In this document: one piece after another, positions 1 through 10,607 of the stretch
How the letters are laid out: every line of letters begins with the position of its first letter
How positions within the stretch are numbered: the stretch's first letter is position 1
Source: Anthonomus grandis grandis
Lineage: Eukaryota > Arthropoda > Insecta > Coleoptera > Curculionidae
Direction of reading: 5' to 3'
Length of the DNA: 64,000 bases
NCBI RefSeq assembly: GCF_022605725.1
Contig: NC_065549.1
Coordinates: 31,945,690 to 32,009,689 of the forward strand
Notes under the pieces: generated by a model
Databases searched by the model: none
What the model saw: only the letters and a program-made list of their open reading frames with translations
Told to the model about the DNA's origin: nothing
Made by a program: the position numbers and the translations under genes

Positions 1-515
1 CAGAGTAGTTATTAAAAAGCTGCCTTGTGACTTATAAGTCAATAATTATGCATGTCCAAGAAGATTAAAAATTTATTATAATTTTATTCCTGATGAACAT
101 GGTTATCGTATTGGAAACTAAAAAATAAAATAGTTGAAAAAACCTAACCTAGCATATTTAAAAATTCATAAAATAAATATAGATCACAATAGAATATTGG
201 CATATAAAAATTATTGTAAACATAATTTTAAGTCAAGAGTACAACTTTATAAGAAAACAAAGGTGTATTTTTCAATAAATAAAAATCTCACTTTATATAT
301 AATTCCATTGTTATCCAAAGTTTACAAATCTTTACATTACGATGTTCGAAAAATTTACCCCATGCGGAATACTAAACACACAAGCAATTTGTCTTTGTGA
401 ACTCTTAGGACCAAATATGAACGATCGCTGGTTTAATTTTGGCTAATTCAAACCCAAATTAGCGCATCTAACTTCACCACATTGCTAGTTCTGGTTATTA
501 TTAAGTTTTTCCTTA
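1..515. other. AT-rich sequence, no gene recognised
   Basis: No family, domain or repeat is recognised in this stretch. An 88-codon open frame at 134-400 (+) is Lys/Asn/Ile/Tyr-rich, as expected by chance in AT-rich DNA, and shows no motif. Confidence 0.6.
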
Positions 516-517
516 TA

Positions 518-2089
518 CAGGGTCCGGCAAATGATCTCTCCACATTTTGCGCCGCCACTGAGCCCGAATCACTAAAGAGGGAGCCAGCTTAGCGTAGTCG
601 GTTGGCTGCGCGCGCCTTGCCATTTCTGTTGTCGCCATGAACTGGACGGGCGAGCATCGTGCTTTCGTTTTCGAAACATTTTTCAAAAGTAACGAATCTG
701 TGATTACGACACAAAGAAATTTTCGTACTCACTTCGCGCTTGGTAGACATTGTGAAGGTTCGATTTAGGAATTATAAATAAGAATGCCAAATGCGCTTAC
801 ATCATTGTATATTACTCTCTTCGATGATATCTGGTATATGTTGGTAGTTATTATAAAACAGTGTTCTACATAATTGTCGTGCATACGTATGCAGTAGTAT
901 TGCATAAATATTTAACAATAATAATAATTCATTGTATAACAAATTAATATACAGTATGATACTTGAAAATAAATAACATATATCACTATTATATTATTGT
1001 ACCACAACATGATCCAGTTCCAGATCACAAAATAATACTGTTGTGGGTTTCAAATTTTAGAGCTCCAGGTTCAGCCTTGCCTTAAAAAGAAAATCAACTG
1101 GTAGACCCAGAAGTGTTCGGACACCTGAAAACATTGCAGTTGTAAGAGAAGCAGTAGAACGATCTCTTAGACGTTCAACTGTTAAACATGCCTCTGCTTT
1201 GCGTTCGTCAGATCGTTCTGTAAAAAGAATTTTGCACACCGATCTGGTGTGCAAGTTCCACCCATACAAAATGATGATCGTGCAAGAACTTAGTGAACGG
1301 GACTGGGAAAATCGCCGAGAATGTTCCAATGATATTCTTCAAAACGTCCCACAAAATGCGCTTTTAATAACGAGTGACGAGGCTCATTTCCATTTGTCTG
1401 GCTGTGTGAACAAGCAGAATTTTCGCTACTGGGCACCAGAAAATCCGCGGCAGCTCCATGAAAGGCCACTTTACAGCCAACGTGTTACCATTTGGTGTGC
1501 TGTTGGTTCTTTTGGTGTTTGGGGTCCCTATTTTTCTGAAGAAGGAGAGGTAACGGTTAGCGAAACTGCTGATCGATATGTCGACATGCTACGTAATATT
1601 TTGGAACCAATACTTAGGGAACTTGAACATCCGGATGTGTGGTTTTAACAGGATGGGGCTACAGCTCATAGGGCAAGAAGGACAATGGACCTGTTAAGGG
1701 AAAAGGTTCCAGGACGCGTAATCTCGTTACGTGGAGACGTTGGGTGGCCTGCGCGTTCACCCGATCTTGCCCCATGCGACTTTTTTCTTTAAGGCTACCC
1801 GAAAGAGAAGGTTTTTCAACATCATCCCCGAACCATTGATGAATTGAAAGCAGCAATACGCCAAGAAACTACAGGAATATCACCTCAAATTACTGCTTGA
1901 GTAATGGAAACTTTCAGAAATCAGCTTCGAATGTGTGTCGAAAGAAATTGCGTCACTTGGACTCAAAACTTAATAAAAACAAAATGGCATACTATATATT
2001 TTTAGTTAATAAAAATAAAATATAAATAGCATTTACATTGGCGTTTTTTTTAAAAATCAAAATGTGGGAGATCATTTTGCCGGACCCTG
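518..2089 (+). mobile_element. Tc1/mariner-superfamily transposon with DD41D-like spacing, decayed
   Basis: The element is bounded by inverted repeats of about 30 bp. The left end is CAGGGTCCGGCAAATGATCT, and the reverse complement of the right end reads CAGGGTCCGGCAAAATGATC. Both ends are flanked by TA (516-517 and 2090-2091), the usual mariner target duplication. The length is 1572 bp. It encloses one broken transposase frame on the plus strand and a long 5' non-coding part (550-1075). Ends and flanks are seen directly; family placement is inferred from the transposase. Confidence 0.9.
1076..1978 (+). pseudogene. mariner-type transposase pseudogene (DD41D-like)
   Basis: This is the remnant of a DDE/D transposase that would cut and rejoin the ends of the surrounding element. 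The N-terminal part has a helix-turn-helix with a GRPRSVRTPENI-type motif and ends in CKFHPYK. Next come the first catalytic Asp (TSDEAHFHLSGCVNKQNFRYW), the second Asp (QDGATAHRARR) and the third in WPARSPDLAPCDFF. From the Asp of QDGATAH to the Asp of APCD there are 41 residues, the spacing described for the rosa (DD41D) branch. Three in-frame stops break it: just before QDGATAH (1646-1648), after CDFFL (about 1789), and TGA near 1898. No good ATG is seen; coding similarity starts near 1076. It cannot make a full transposase. Confidence 0.85.
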
Positions 2090-2224
2090 TACAAATGCCC
2101 GAAACTCTTAAATGTTATTTTTTCCAAAGAAGGACTAATAAAACACCTTTGCACTAAAAATATTACTAATTATATTAATACTTAAATATTTGTGAAAATA
2201 ACGGAGATCGAAAGTCAACCGATT

Positions 2225-2445
2225 TCAGTAAGAATAAAAAATAAGAACGAGGAAAAGTAAACCAATTATTATGAAAGGCGACGGGTAACCAAAGACAACC
2301 AAAGAGACGCGCAACTGTGCGCTAATAAAATATCCGAAAATTTTCCATCTTTGTCTCTCTTCGTGAAAGGTGAACGTAGATGGCGCAGATAGCGTTTGCC
2401 TCCATAATTCAAACATCGGCTATTAAGCATTTAATGATTTATTTT
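2225..2445. repeat. dispersed short repeat, copy 1
   Basis: Blocks such as GACAACCAAAGAGAC, TGTCTCTCTT and AAAGGTGAAC..GATGGCGC recur in the same order but inverted at about 16790-17010. The copies are diverged but collinear over about 150 bp. No terminal repeats or coding capacity were seen, so the repeat class is unknown. Confidence 0.55.
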
Positions 2446-2596
2446 AAAGAGAATCAGCCGGTATGTCTCAGAAGTCAGAACATCATAATTATGTCCTGAG
2501 TCAGAACGGCTGATTTTAATTAAAATAAATAAAAAGTTATTGATATGTTTTTAATTGCTCAGAACGATGGCAGACTTTAATAAAAACAATGCAATT

Positions 2597-2791
2597 TAAT
2601 TATAGATTAAACGACTTACCTGTAAGGAAGTTCCATCTTAATTATACGAGTAACCACGTCCGAAGTAGGCCACCCTGTAGTTACATCTCTGGTACGAATT
2701 TGGCCACTTTTTTCAAAGAATTTACACCAAAATGTCTAATTGCCTGATCTCTTAGTACCTGCCTTCCTTCTATGCTTCATTACGTTTTTAA
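2597..2791. repeat. DIRS left terminal repeat (3' end of element)
   Basis: 2650-2791 is the reverse complement of 15634-15773 with a few mismatches; both contain CCACCCTGTAGTTAC and CACCAAAATGTCTAAT. The outer part, 2597-2668, is not in the right repeat but is complementary to the first half of the internal complementary region (2843-2914), almost without mismatch. The outer limit at 2597 is set where that complementarity stops. Confidence 0.88.
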
Positions 2792-2842
2792 AAAGACTTG
2801 ATCAAAAAAGGAACTATAGGGGCAATGGGAGGGAGGGCTGGT

Positions 2843-2950
2843 CTACTTCGGACGTGGTTACTCGTATAATTAAGATGGAACTTCCTTACAGGTAAGTCGT
2901 TTAATCTATAATTATACTTCATAACCACGTCCTCGTAGACCACCCTGTAG
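2843..2950. repeat. DIRS internal complementary region
   Basis: 2843-2914 is the near-perfect reverse complement of the left outer edge (2597-2668). It is followed at once by 2918-2950, which is the reverse complement of the right outer edge (about 15741-15773). In the DIRS replication model this region templates the joining of the two ends of the cDNA into a circle. It lies just inside the left terminal repeat, downstream of the recombinase gene, as expected for the minus-strand element. Confidence 0.88.
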
Positions 2951-3281
2951 ATGTTTAAAGCCAAATTAGAGCTTTTAAAGCCAAGTTATTTTTAATGGGT
3001 GATCAAAAGTGTTTTAGCATTAATTTGTCATATAAATTTGTAACTGTTTATATACAAATTTGCTAATATATTGACTAATATTTATTTATTCGAAAGGAAA
3101 AACTACCAAAAACTTAGATTATAACTAAGAGGGTTTATAAACAAATTAACACATTAAGTTGTAACAACGCTACAGAAAAGCTAATTTCACATAATACAGT
3201 AAATTTTGTACCTAAAAATATACACACCTACTTATATTTACGTATATAATATCTCCCTAAATTTCTAACCTAGTGCTTCTT

Positions 3282-4245
3282 TTATAAAAGTATATTTTGA
3301 GCATACGAGTCTTCGCTGATAAGGGGTTTGTTGTAGAATTTAGCAAAAACTGTTGATTCTTTAGTCCATCCGGCTGCTTTTCTGATAGTTTCTAGATTAA
3401 TGCGTTTACGTAAAGCAGACGAGGTTGAGGCATGTCTTGTGGAATGAGAGGTAAAAATAGAATTATCAACGCCACTTTTTGACAGTGTTGTCTTAACTTA
3501 TCTCGAAATTGATTGTGAGGATGCCCTATGAAATGGTCGTTTATGCGTGATAAATAAATATTTGCAATCTTTCTGTAATTCTTTTGTTACGATTAAATAC
3601 CTCTTTAATGTTGAGACAATACATACTTCGGGGTTATTTTTAAAAAAGGAAAAAGATAAAATCGGTTAAGGCCTGTGAGGTGAAGATGTTTTAATTAACT
3701 CTGTAATTGTAATTTTGATGTCCCTATCGTTAATAATAATATCATCAATTTTTATCGAGGCAAGTGTTTGAATTCTTTGGGATGTAGCTAAGGCCATTAA
3801 GGTTGTCATTTTTAGCGATAATTCCTCGAAAGATAAGCTTTCTAAAGCGTACTGCTTTTTTAGGTAGTTTATTACTATTTGGGGATCCCAGGTTGTATCG
3901 TATTTCGGGAACACGGGCCTAACCCTAAATATTCCTTGCATGAATCTCTTAATTAACTTTTGACGATCATCTAAAGAAAAAAGATTATTTAGGGCCGATC
4001 TATGAGTATTTAACGTGGAGTATTTTGCCCCTGAATTAAATTCATTATATAAAAATTTTAGAATATTACGAATCTCTGGCGCTAGTGGATTTATTTTTTC
4101 CGATTTACAATATTGCCATCATTTTTTATAGGTTGTATTATACTGGTTGATTGTATTGTCGCTTAATGAGGCTACGAACACCGGTATTAACTCTTCTGGT
4201 ATTCCTTTTACTTGAAACGCCCTGGAGATAATATCCCTGTACCCA
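3282..4245 (-). pseudogene. DIRS tyrosine recombinase (broken)
   Basis: This is the integrase-like recombinase of the DIRS element. Reading down from about 4245 there is a helical core-binding part (YRDIISRAFQVKGIP..SLSDNTINQYN). It is interrupted by TGA near 4119 in a Lys-Lys-stop-Trp context. An open stretch at 3941-3666 holds the first catalytic Arg in LATSQRIQTLASI. After a frameshift between about 3660 and 3460 the C-terminal box follows: HSTRHAS (His and second Arg), AAGWTKESTVFAKFYNKP with the nucleophilic Tyr, and a stop at 3282-3284. All four classical R-H-R-Y positions are still visible. The stop and frameshift make it non-functional. Confidence 0.88.
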
Positions 4246-4517
4246 GGGTAATTAACTCTCCCTTTAAGGAGAGAGAAGTAATTTAGAACTTGGCTTAAAA
4301 ATAATTAATTCTGATATTAGAAGTTTTAAGAACAATAGGTACCAAGATTGAGTGGGCCAAATAGGCACAACTACAATAACTCTAGCTTTATCCCTTATAA
4401 TTTTATTTAATACCTTTGAAATGACTGAAAATGGAGGAAATGTATAAAAATAAAAACGTGACCACCCTTTTGAATCAGGGTCATGTTTCCAGGAGACAAA
4501 CTTTTTACACTTACTTT
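4246..4517 (-). pseudogene. DIRS RNase H-to-recombinase linker, methyltransferase-like region
   Basis: After the RNase H stop the minus strand still carries conserved coding sequence. It includes FYFYTFPPFSVISKVL and VIVVVPIWPTQSWYLL, blocks that in DIRS1-like elements lie between RNase H and the recombinase, where an adenine-methyltransferase-like domain has been described. Only these two blocks are seen, without a clear complete methyltransferase fold, so the domain name is tentative. Stops near 4518 and about 4270 interrupt it. Confidence 0.6.
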
Positions 4518-5047
4518 TTACGCGATATTTATGTGCCTTGATTCATAGTCTGCGATTGTATTCTCACTCGACTTAATATAAGAGGCAAATATTTTTATTT
4601 TTCTCGCTTCACACCAGCTCCAGATTATTTGCGATATTTTATTGAGAGTGGCGTGTTTACAACTGCCCATTTTGTTAATGGAGGCGATCGCAGTTGTGTT
4701 ATCAATTCTTAGCAGGATATCACAGTTATGTAATTGAGCAGCGAAGCATTTTAAGCCATTAAAGGCTGCCAATAGTTCTAGATGGTTGATATGCAACTGC
4801 GATTCCTCTAAACTCCAAAGGCCATGGGATCTATTGCCAGCACAAGCCACACCCCACCCATTTTTGGAAGCATCTGAGAATATTTCTTTAATGTATTCAC
4901 CCGTATGAATTCTAGCCCCTGAATTTCTAATATTTTGACTCCACCATTCTAATTCTAGGTTGGCCTTTCTATTAATTTTCATTTTAGCATTAAAAGACTG
5001 GTTGTTTTTTCTCAAAAAGAAATTTTTTAAACTTTCTAATTCTTTAA
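4518..5047 (-). CDS. DIRS RNase H segment (3' part of split RT-RNase H gene)
   Basis: This is the downstream part of the DIRS polyprotein, cut from its RT by the BEL insertion at 5048. It encodes an RNase H domain: EIFSDASKNGWGVAC (first catalytic Asp), HINHLELLAAFNGLK (Glu), ILLRIDNTTAIASIN (Asp) and NTIADYESRH (final Asp region). The same frame runs into the insertion from the RT side at 11637, so it was one gene before the insertion. It has no start codon of its own; the frame simply enters from the insertion. It ends in a stop at 4518. Confidence 0.85.
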
Positions 5048-5052
5048 CATAC

Positions 5053-5514
5053 TGTTGATTAATTGCGCTGAGTTCAAATAAAAAGATAAAATTAAAAAGT
5101 TAGTTAACTCACGATGAAAAAAAAGGAAAAAAAAGGTAATTTAGTGGACTGTAAACACTTAATGAGATTAACTAAAAACTTGGAAAAAGCTGTTGTGAGA
5201 CCTTACCTTTTATTATCGGTGGCCGAGATTTTCGAATTATATACACTTTCACGCTAGCGATTTTTCGGTGTTGAGTCGCGACTCTAAACTGTTTGACGAT
5301 TAGAGCTCGAATGTATCGCGCACTGTTTAAGGCCTCAAAACGAGAAGTTGAAATTCAAGAAAAAAAATAAATTATTTAAACAAATGAAATACTTCCTTAA
5401 CAAGGTGAGTCAACCAAAGGCATTAAATTTAACTAAAGAAAAATACCGAGTGATAAAAGAACATGAATTAATATGAACTAAATAAACTAAATGAAAATTA
5501 ATGAAAACTTAACA
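5053..5514 (-). repeat. BEL/Pao 3' LTR
   Basis: 462 bp. Compared by eye with the other LTR there are about four substitutions and three small indels, including poly-A length changes and a missing TTTTGAG-like stretch near 5355. That is about 1% substitution divergence and so a young insertion. Just outside it, at 5518-5526, the element strand reads GGTGGGCGG, a candidate polypurine tract. Confidence 0.93.
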
Positions 5515-5542
5515 TACCGCCCACCAAAATGCATTGCATTTT

Positions 5543-6595
5543 TCAGTCCTCCGAAAGTGGCAAAGGACAGAGCTTCACCACAGGTCGCTTTAAAGTCCCA
5601 TTACTAGTACGAACAGTAACAACTCTCACTATTCCGTCTAAACCTGGATGTACCTCAGTTATGCGGCCCATTGACCAATGCAGAGGAGGGGCCAAATCAT
5701 TGCGAATTAAAACTAAAGTTCCTGGTGAAAGATTACCACCGGATTTATGCCACTTAGCACGTTGGTGCAACGTATGCAAGTACTCACCAGACCAACGACG
5801 CCAAAAATCTTGGTGCATTTTTTGAAGCATTTGCCAACGATCTAATTGACGAACGGGAAGTGAGGTGACATCCAATTCAGGAGGAACACTCAGAGGTTCC
5901 AGGGTCAGGAAATGACCCGGGGTTAGAGCAGTCATATCATTGGGATCATTACTAAAGGGTGTAAGAGGTTGCGAGTTAAGAAAGGCTTCAATCTGAACCA
6001 ATACAGTATTTAGCTCCTCATAGGTCAAACACTGCATACCAATGACTCTGTATAAATGAGTTTTTACAGATTTCACTCCGGCCTCCCACAATCCTCTAAA
6101 GTGGGGCGCAGAGGGGGGGTTAAAATACCATGTTATACCTTCAGATGCGGCGGATTTTAACATAAAATTATTTAACTGCTTGGATGCACCAATAAAGTTG
6201 CTACCACAATCGCTGTACAAATGTTGGCAGCGACCTCGGCGAGCTACAAATCGTCTCAAAGCAGCTAAGAAAGCTTCCGTAGATAGACTGGATACCAATT
6301 CTTCCAAGCAAGCTTTAGTCGCAAAGCAAACAAACAAACATAAATAGGCCTTACTGGTACGACAGCCGCGGTAACGAGACATCATGACATTGAATGGACC
6401 AGCATAATCAACGCCGGTATGAAGAAAAGGTTTTACCTGTGATACGCGGGATGCAGGCAAATCACCCATAGGAGGTTGAATTGACTGAGGCCTACATCTA
6501 AAGCATCTAACACATTTACCAAGAATACGACGAATAACGGCTTTAGATGACAATATCCAAAATTGCTGTGTAATAAGAAACTGAACACTCTGCAC
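5543..6595 (-). CDS. BEL/Pao integrase and C-terminal domain (part of broken pol)
   Basis: This part would integrate the cDNA. It begins within the HHCC zinc-binding region (FWILSSKAVIRRIL, then CVRCFRCRP) and proceeds to the DDE core: Asp in HTGVDYAGPF (about residue 62), Asp in LYSDCGSNFIGA (about 128) and Glu in FRGLWEAGVKSVK (about 169). The C-terminal 100 residues hold the block typical of this family (DRWQMLQKMHQDFW, LSPGTLVLIRN, WSMGRITEVHPG). The frame is open for 350 codons, but upstream it is separated from the RNase H part by a frameshift and stops near 6600-6755. A product is possible only as part of a broken polyprotein. Confidence 0.9.
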   Translation of the reverse strand: MQSVQFLITQQFWILSSKAVIRRILGKCVRCFRCRPQSIQPPMGDLPASRVSQVKPFLHTGVDYAGPFNVMMSRYRGCRTSKAYLCLFVCFATKACLEELVSSLSTEAFLAALRRFVARRGRCQHLYSDCGSNFIGASKQLNNFMLKSAASEGITWYFNPPSAPHFRGLWEAGVKSVKTHLYRVIGMQCLTYEELNTVLVQIEAFLNSQPLTPFSNDPNDMTALTPGHFLTLEPLSVPPELDVTSLPVRQLDRWQMLQKMHQDFWRRWSGEYLHTLHQRAKWHKSGGNLSPGTLVLIRNDLAPPLHWSMGRITEVHPGLDGIVRVVTVRTSNGTLKRPVVKLCPLPLSED

Positions 6596-6754
6596 ACCAG
6601 CGTGAAAATACTTTAAATGAAAAAAAGTAACTACAAGCCTTGTAAACTAGTGATTACTGGGTAGGAGAGCGGGATAGTTATTGTTAAAACTTAAAGAATG
6701 TTTTAATCTACTACCGACACGTAGTATCCCAGCACTATCTAGGAAAACATTCAA

Positions 6755-7387
6755 TTATCTAAACGTTTTCGAAGGTATTTTATTTCCTTGAATTAACATT
6801 ATATCCGAGGAAAAGGTTTGCGACTGAACATGTCTAACCAAAAGCATTAATGCATTGTGGAGTTCTACCAAAGTAAGGTTACCCTCATATTTTTTGCGGG
6901 GCAATGAAATATTATGCTTATAGCGAAGAATATAGGCCATAATGCGTTTCAGTTTGTCGAGCGACGAGAACCTTGAAATAAGATTATCCAGAAAACCCTT
7001 GGAAGAAAAAATTAAGAGACATGTTTTCTTTTCTTCAGGTAAATCATGTGAAGTTGAAGGAGTGTTTATGAAGGGGATCCAGTTGCGAGTTGAGCTAATT
7101 AAAAAACTAGGACCCGCCCACCAAAGCGAACTATTACATAACTCCATAGGGAGCAAACCTCTAGAACCGAGGTCGGCTGGATTATTCTCAGATGAAACAT
7201 GATGCCAACAAGATAAAGGTAATCTTTCTTGGATAAAAGAAACGCGGTTGCTAACAAAAGTACTCCACCGATGCGGAGAAGCTTTAATCCAAGAAAGGCC
7301 GTAGGGCGTATATTTTATTGATAACAAAAGATGTTTTATAAATATCGTAAACATGTGATAGCAAACGAGACAATAGCACGGCCGCAC
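6755..7387 (-). pseudogene. BEL/Pao pol fragment between RNase H and integrase
   Basis: This continues the pol gene in a shifted frame. It contains the Pao-family blocks SWIKASPHRWSTFVSNRV and SSENNPADLGSRGLLP, the end of the RNase H-like domain, and then the linker to integrase. The first 25 or so residues of the open frame are out of frame with the preceding domain; the frameshift lies near 7300. After its stop at 6755 the sequence continues in another frame (SAGILRVGSRLKHS, near 6740-6690), meets a stop, and reaches the integrase zinc region at about 6600. Confidence 0.85.
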
Positions 7388-10300
7388 AAAGTTCTAGACG
7401 TGGTATAGAAAGTGTCTTTAGTGGTGCAACTTTTGATTTTGCACAACTAAAACGAGTGGTTGCCTGACCGTTAGGTAGTAAACTACAAAAGTAAATAACG
7501 GCACAGTAACCCTTTTCGGAGCTATCACAGAAACCATGTAGTTCCAAAGTTTCAACAGGAGAATAAGGAAATAGTAGGCGAGGAATTTTGAGGCTGGAAA
7601 GGGTTGAAATATCTCTAACATATTGTTTCCAAAGATTAAGAATATCATTTGGAGGCGTTGCATCCCAATCCAACTTTAAATTCCACAAACGCTGAATTAA
7701 AAACTTGACGAGAAACGTTAAAGGTGAAAGAAAGCCCAGTGGGTCAAAAATTTTTGCCAAATTAGATAACAATAGGCGTTTAGTACAACCCCTATCTACA
7801 GAGTTAACGAAAAATTGAAACACGTCAGAGGAATGGTTCCAATAAAGACCTAAAACTTTTAGCGGACTTTCTGAATCAAAATTCAGAGAAATGTCCTCAT
7901 TATACAAATAAGAAGGGGGTAAATCAGCTAGCAAGCGAGGATCATTGCTACACCACTTTCGAAGTTCGAACCCTCCTTTCTGCAGCATCAGTACTAAGTC
8001 TTTTTGAAGTTTTCTAGAATCTTCAATTGTTGATGAACCTCCAGTTAGATCATCAACATAGCATGAATTTAAAATAATTTGCGAGGCCTCAGGAAAATTA
8101 TCCTTTTCCTCTTCAGCCAGAACAAACAATGACTTGATAGCCAAATAAGGCGCGCATGTTAGTCCATACGTTACCGTGAGAAGGCGGTAATTAGCTATAG
8201 GTTGATCTTTAGAAAAGCGCCAAACAATTCTCTGATAATCAGTGTGGGCAGGGTTAACGATAATTTGCCGAAACATTTGACGAATATCCACTAGGAAAAC
8301 AAAGCGATGAATTCTAAAACCAAGAAGCAACGCAAAAATGTCAGCTTGCAATTTCGGGCCAGACAGAAGATGATCATTAAGTGACATACCATCTGATGAT
8401 TTGGCAGAGGCATTGAATACGACACGAAGCTTAGTAGTGGGACTTGAATCCTTTAAAACACAGTGATGTGGAATATAGAATGACTTTTTTGGGATTACAT
8501 CTGAAGATACTAATTCCATATGGTTCTGATCTAAATATTCCTTTATAAAAGCAGCATAATCTGCATAAAGCTTCGGATTTTGCTGTAACCTGCGTTCTAA
8601 CGATAAGAAATTGCGAAGAGCTAATTCTCTACTTCCATAAAAAATAGGCTCATCACCTCGGAAGGGCAAGGAAACCACAAATCGGCCATCCCGATTGCGA
8701 TACGTAGTTTTACGGAAAATATTTTCGCATTTCTCGTCCTCGGGAGATAAAACTTTGACATGTGGTACTTCTTCAACTTCCCAAAACTTCTGCATAGTAT
8801 CATTAACTGATGCCTGATAACAGAGAAGCGATTGTGTAGCGATAGGTGAAGAGTTGGAAACCGTTTTACCCATCAATATAAAACCAAAAACAGTGTTAAT
8901 TCCCACTGGCTCATTATAGTCACCGGTAAGTCTACCCTCCAGTAAAATATAGGGAAACAATGGAGCACCTATTAATACATCAATAGAGCAAATTTTTGGA
9001 AGAACTGCAGCTTCCAAATCAAAATTCGGAGTGAATTTATTACAAGGTCGAATCTTGGTAAATACACTTCTTGCACAGTTTTGCACATGAGCTTCTCCAA
9101 TACCTTGAACGGAGCAAGGCGTCTTATAAGAAGTAAGTCCAAGACGTTTAACACAATTTTGTGAGATAAAGTGAAGTTGCGAACCAGAATCAAGCAATAT
9201 TCTAAATTTCTGAAATGTTCCTGACCCATCTAACATATCTATAAGAGCCGTAGAAAGCAGCACATTATTAGAATTATAATTGTTAAGGCTACTCGCTACC
9301 AGATGCGAAGAATTGGTAGACCTGGAGTCCGCCTGAGAGCTAGATTGTTGATCATTGTGGATGGAGCTGGTTGATGAGAGTGCGGGTGGTGTAGTACTGC
9401 TGCTACTACCAGAAAAATAATTTCTCTCAAAATGAAGTAAGGTATGATGTTTTTGTCTACATTTATGACAAACATGCGGCGATTTACATTCTTTGACAGA
9501 ATGACTACTACTTAGGCAATTTAAACACATTTTCAGCGATTTTACAAGTTGGTATCTATCATTAGGAGTTTTTGTTAAAAAGATAGGACAACGATAAACA
9601 GAATGTGCTGTTTTACAAATAGCACAACTGCTAGATTTAGATTGCTCAGTGCCTAGAAGAGCAACCTTGGAATTTGAGAAGCGATCCTCTCTCTTAAGTG
9701 ATTTTTTATCTTTTTCATGAAGGGCTGAGCAAACATTGTCGAGAGCGGCACAACGCTTATGTAGATAGGTTGTAAGCTGTTGAAATGATGGAGTAGTATG
9801 TGAATCATATTGCAATTCGAATTCAGTAGCGATAGAAACATGTAAGCGTTTAAGCAACATCTGAACCAAAATGAAATCCCATGAAGCTACAGGAAAGTTA
9901 AGATTTCCTAATGCAGCAAGATTATCAGAAAATGTATCCAAAAGTTGTCTTAACTCGGCAGGATTCTCAGTTGTGAGTTTGGTGGTATTTTCGATAGCTG
10001 CCCAGTGTGTGGCTGCAACTAAACGAGGGTTTTCATATCGCTTAACTAGCATTTCATAAGCGGTTGTGTAATTGACATCTGTCATCGGTAACTTCTGAAT
10101 CAAGGTCAGAGGCTGACCACGTAAGAAACTCAAAAGATAATTAAATTTTTCTATGTTACGCAAAGTACTGTTATTATGAATCAAAGCATCAAACATATCT
10201 TTAAACGTGGCAAACTGTGTAATATTTCCAGAAAAGGATGGAATCTCTAATTTTGGCAGTGTTACATGGGACTGATTACTAGATGATGAAGACGAAGTAT

Positions 10301-10607
10301 TTGTAGTCAATGATTCTCCAAACAGCTCAAAATAAATCGATTTAATATACCAAAAATCTTTTTCAAATGAGCTTCGTACCGCGTCTTGTTCGGTGAATTG
10401 ATCCTCATCATCTGGAATGCAACTAATGATAACGTTATGCTGCTTGAAAAACTCAGTTCTAATTGATTCCAAAATATCATAACTCAATTTAAAGATTATG
10501 TGTTGGGAAGTGTCTTCTTTAGCACTTCTCGATATATTAAGAATATTCGATAGACGATTAAATTCAGTTTGTCTAAGAACTTTGGCTCTTTTCAGTTTAT
10601 CGGACAT
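7284..10607 (-). CDS. BEL/Pao gag-pol polyprotein, N-terminal 1107 residues
   Basis: The start is the ATG at 10607. Residues 110-270 form the gag capsid-like region (LPKLEIPSFSGN, DUF1759-type). Cys-rich knuckles lie at about 328-392 (CAICKTAHSVYRC, CLNCLSSSHSVKEC). An aspartic protease follows with LLDSGSQLHFIS at about 471. The reverse transcriptase spans about 690-880, with VFLVDIRQMFRQ (772) and the catalytic YVDD (850). An RNase H-like domain begins at ELHGFCDSSEKGY (1026). The frame is open through all of this and then shifts near 7300, so RNase H is truncated. It is unusually intact for this window, in line with the nearly identical LTRs. Confidence 0.95.
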   Translation of the reverse strand: MSDKLKRAKVLRQTEFNRLSNILNISRSAKEDTSQHIIFKLSYDILESIRTEFFKQHNVIISCIPDDEDQFTEQDAVRSSFEKDFWYIKSIYFELFGESLTTNTSSSSSSNQSHVTLPKLEIPSFSGNITQFATFKDMFDALIHNNSTLRNIEKFNYLLSFLRGQPLTLIQKLPMTDVNYTTAYEMLVKRYENPRLVAATHWAAIENTTKLTTENPAELRQLLDTFSDNLAALGNLNFPVASWDFILVQMLLKRLHVSIATEFELQYDSHTTPSFQQLTTYLHKRCAALDNVCSALHEKDKKSLKREDRFSNSKVALLGTEQSKSSSCAICKTAHSVYRCPIFLTKTPNDRYQLVKSLKMCLNCLSSSHSVKECKSPHVCHKCRQKHHTLLHFERNYFSGSSSSTTPPALSSTSSIHNDQQSSSQADSRSTNSSHLVASSLNNYNSNNVLLSTALIDMLDGSGTFQKFRILLDSGSQLHFISQNCVKRLGLTSYKTPCSVQGIGEAHVQNCARSVFTKIRPCNKFTPNFDLEAAVLPKICSIDVLIGAPLFPYILLEGRLTGDYNEPVGINTVFGFILMGKTVSNSSPIATQSLLCYQASVNDTMQKFWEVEEVPHVKVLSPEDEKCENIFRKTTYRNRDGRFVVSLPFRGDEPIFYGSRELALRNFLSLERRLQQNPKLYADYAAFIKEYLDQNHMELVSSDVIPKKSFYIPHHCVLKDSSPTTKLRVVFNASAKSSDGMSLNDHLLSGPKLQADIFALLLGFRIHRFVFLVDIRQMFRQIIVNPAHTDYQRIVWRFSKDQPIANYRLLTVTYGLTCAPYLAIKSLFVLAEEEKDNFPEASQIILNSCYVDDLTGGSSTIEDSRKLQKDLVLMLQKGGFELRKWCSNDPRLLADLPPSYLYNEDISLNFDSESPLKVLGLYWNHSSDVFQFFVNSVDRGCTKRLLLSNLAKIFDPLGFLSPLTFLVKFLIQRLWNLKLDWDATPPNDILNLWKQYVRDISTLSSLKIPRLLFPYSPVETLELHGFCDSSEKGYCAVIYFCSLLPNGQATTRFSCAKSKVAPLKTLSIPRLELCAAVLLSRLLSHVYDIYKTSFVINKIYALRPFLD

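Noticed and set aside
134..400. Possible small gene
   Set aside because: Composition is what AT-rich DNA gives by chance; no motif, no supporting context.
2450..2518. Hairpin AATCAGCCG...CGGCTGATT with repeated AGTCAGAAC
   Set aside because: The arms match for only nine bases; it may be a degraded transposon footprint but cannot be supported.
5529..5825. Plus-strand open frame opposite the BEL integrase
   Set aside because: It is the antisense shadow of the integrase C-terminal domain.
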